This document shows positions 12,727-13,860 of a stretch of DNA of 13,860 bases, piece after piece. The position numbers and the translations under genes were made by a program. The stretch is from Bacteroidota bacterium. GTDB lineage: Bacteria; Bacteroidota; Bacteroidia; Flavobacteriales_D; Crocinitomicaceae. The stretch's first letter is position 1. Each line of letters opens with the position of its first letter. The stretch covers positions 1 to 13,860 of the forward strand of contig VGML01000039.1 in NCBI GenBank assembly GCA_016866415.1. The letters run 5' to 3'. The notes below the pieces were generated by a model. That model searched no databases. It saw nothing but the letters and a program-made list of their open reading frames with translations, and was not told the origin of the DNA.

Positions 12727-13860
12727 GTGCAGACAGGATTAAACATATTGGCTTTTACGCACAGAAATTTAGATGTAAGCAAAATCGGCTTACTTCACAT
12801 CGATAAATCGGATCAACCAGAACGTCTTCACGCAATAAAATCAAAATTACGTTTAAATGAACTTTGCTTTCTTACGACCTGCAATCGGGTTGAATTTACG
12901 TTTATCTGTGAATTTGAATGGCAAGAAGAACATACCTACAATCTGCTATCTGCGTTATATCCAAATTTACAAAATCCTAATATTACTGAATTTGTAAATC
13001 ATGTTGAACATTATGCGGAGTGCAAAGCTGTGGATCACGCCTTTGCAGTTGCTTCGTCAATCGATTCAATGATTATTGGTGAACGAGAAATTATTACACA
13101 AGTTAGGACTGCGTTTGAATTTTGTCGTGAACATGGATTGACGGGTGATTTGATTCGAATTTTAATGAAACAAGTTATCGAAACTGCTAAGAAAGTTTAC
13201 ACTGAAACGAGTATTGCCTCGAAACCAGTTTCAGTTGTTTCGTTGGCTTATCACCGGTTAAAAAAATTCAATATCCCACTTGATGCTCGAATCCTGTTTA
13301 TTGGAGCTGGAGTTACCATTACAACAATGGCTCGATTTCTAAAAAAACATGGGTTTAAGAATTTTGTAGTTTTCAATCGAACTTATGAAAAAGCACATAC
13401 ATTAGCGGAAGAAATTCGCGGAATTCCAATGGCACTGGCGGATTTAAAGAATTACCAAAATGGATTTGACGTAATTATCACTTGCACAGGTGCGGACAAT
13501 CACATTATCAACAAAGAAATCTATGAAATTCTTTTAGTTGGAGAAAAGAACAAAAAGATCGTTATTGACTTAGCTATCCCACAAGATTTAGATCCAGAAA
13601 TAGTTGAAAAACACAAAATCGATTATATTTCGGTCGCTCATTTGCAAGTAATTTCAAATGAAAATTTAAAAGAGCGGACGAAGGAAATCAAGCATGTAGA
13701 GGAAATCTTGAGTCAAGGAAATGCAGATTTTTTTGCGCTTTTAAAAGAAAGAACGGTAGAAAGAGCTATGCGAGAAGTTCCAGAGCAAATCAAATCAATT
13801 AAGTCTGCTGCAATCAATGAAATATTTCGCAAAGACATCGAGAACTTAGATCCTCAATCT
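12727..13860 (+). CDS. hemA: Glutamyl-tRNA reductase, 3' truncated by window end
   Basis: HemA reduces glutamyl-tRNA to glutamate-1-semialdehyde with NADPH, the first committed step of the C5 tetrapyrrole pathway. The frame stays open for 378 codons to the window edge; roughly the last 40 residues (end of the dimerisation helix bundle) are missing. The catalytic cysteine is C52 in T-T-C-N-R-V-E. The substrate-binding segment S-M-I-I-G-E-R-E-I-I-T-Q-V-R follows at about 115-128, and the NADPH loop is G-A-G-V-T (193-197). The start is GTG at 12727: an in-frame TAG sits directly before it and there is no in-frame ATG ahead of the conserved L-A-F-T-H-R-N. TTG at 12748 is the alternative but would cut into this N-terminal strand. 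The best -7 candidate is GAAATTTG (12700-12707), one mismatch from consensus. It probably leads a heme gene cluster beyond the window. Confidence 0.93.
   Translation, partial: MQTGLNILAFTHRNLDVSKIGLLHIDKSDQPERLHAIKSKLRLNELCFLTTCNRVEFTFICEFEWQEEHTYNLLSALYPNLQNPNITEFVNHVEHYAECKAVDHAFAVASSIDSMIIGEREIITQVRTAFEFCREHGLTGDLIRILMKQVIETAKKVYTETSIASKPVSVVSLAYHRLKKFNIPLDARILFIGAGVTITTMARFLKKHGFKNFVVFNRTYEKAHTLAEEIRGIPMALADLKNYQNGFDVIITCTGADNHIINKEIYEILLVGEKNKKIVIDLAIPQDLDPEIVEKHKIDYISVAHLQVISNENLKERTKEIKHVEEILSQGNADFFALLKERTVERAMREVPEQIKSIKSAAINEIFRKDIENLDPQS

Overview
The window comes from a low-GC Bacteroidetes genome, most likely order Flavobacteriales and perhaps a Fluviicola/Crocinitomicaceae-type organism (family level is an inference). 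The evidence is a type IX secretion CHU_C sorting domain at the left edge, a three-gene succinate dehydrogenase with one b558 cytochrome subunit, an ATP synthase cluster whose subunit a has a long exported N-terminus, HemJ in place of other protoporphyrinogen oxidases, and several promoters of the Bacteroidetes form TTG/TTTG-N19/20-TAnnTTTG. I see no tRNA, rRNA, CRISPR array, insertion sequence or phage gene.

Layout. 2-553 (+): 3' end of a large secreted PKD/CHU_C protein, followed by a strong hairpin that probably terminates transcription from both sides. 4280-619 (-): sdhC-sdhA-sdhB, the menaquinone-linked succinate dehydrogenase. 5061-4423 (-): a NarL/LuxR-type response regulator with no kinase beside it. 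10091-5081 (-): atpB-atpE-atpF-atpH-atpA-atpG, that is F0 subunits a, c, b and F1 delta, alpha, gamma; the beta and epsilon genes are not here. 10704-10156 (-): hemJ. 10794-12007 (+): a small secreted protein overlapping a methylmalonyl-CoA epimerase gene by one base. 12609-11989 (-): a HAD-superfamily hydrolase whose 3' end overlaps the epimerase gene. 12727-13860 (+): hemA, glutamyl-tRNA reductase, cut off by the window end.

How the genes fit together. Most of the window is core energy metabolism: succinate dehydrogenase feeds electrons to the quinone pool, ATP synthase uses the proton gradient, and HemA and HemJ catalyse early and late steps of the heme synthesis that the cytochromes need. 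Methylmalonyl-CoA epimerase connects propionyl-CoA to succinyl-CoA, which the TCA cycle turns into succinate. No gene is unfamiliar enough to suggest a new system. The points worth a second look are mostly non-coding: a perfect 15-bp hairpin with a U-rich tail between atpE and atpF, a 26-nt imperfect inverted repeat between atpA and atpG, an AT-rich palindrome ahead of sdhC, promoter elements only 4 nt from start codons, and a long extra periplasmic loop in SdhC. No gene-free stretch exceeds 300 bases; the longest is 4281-4422.
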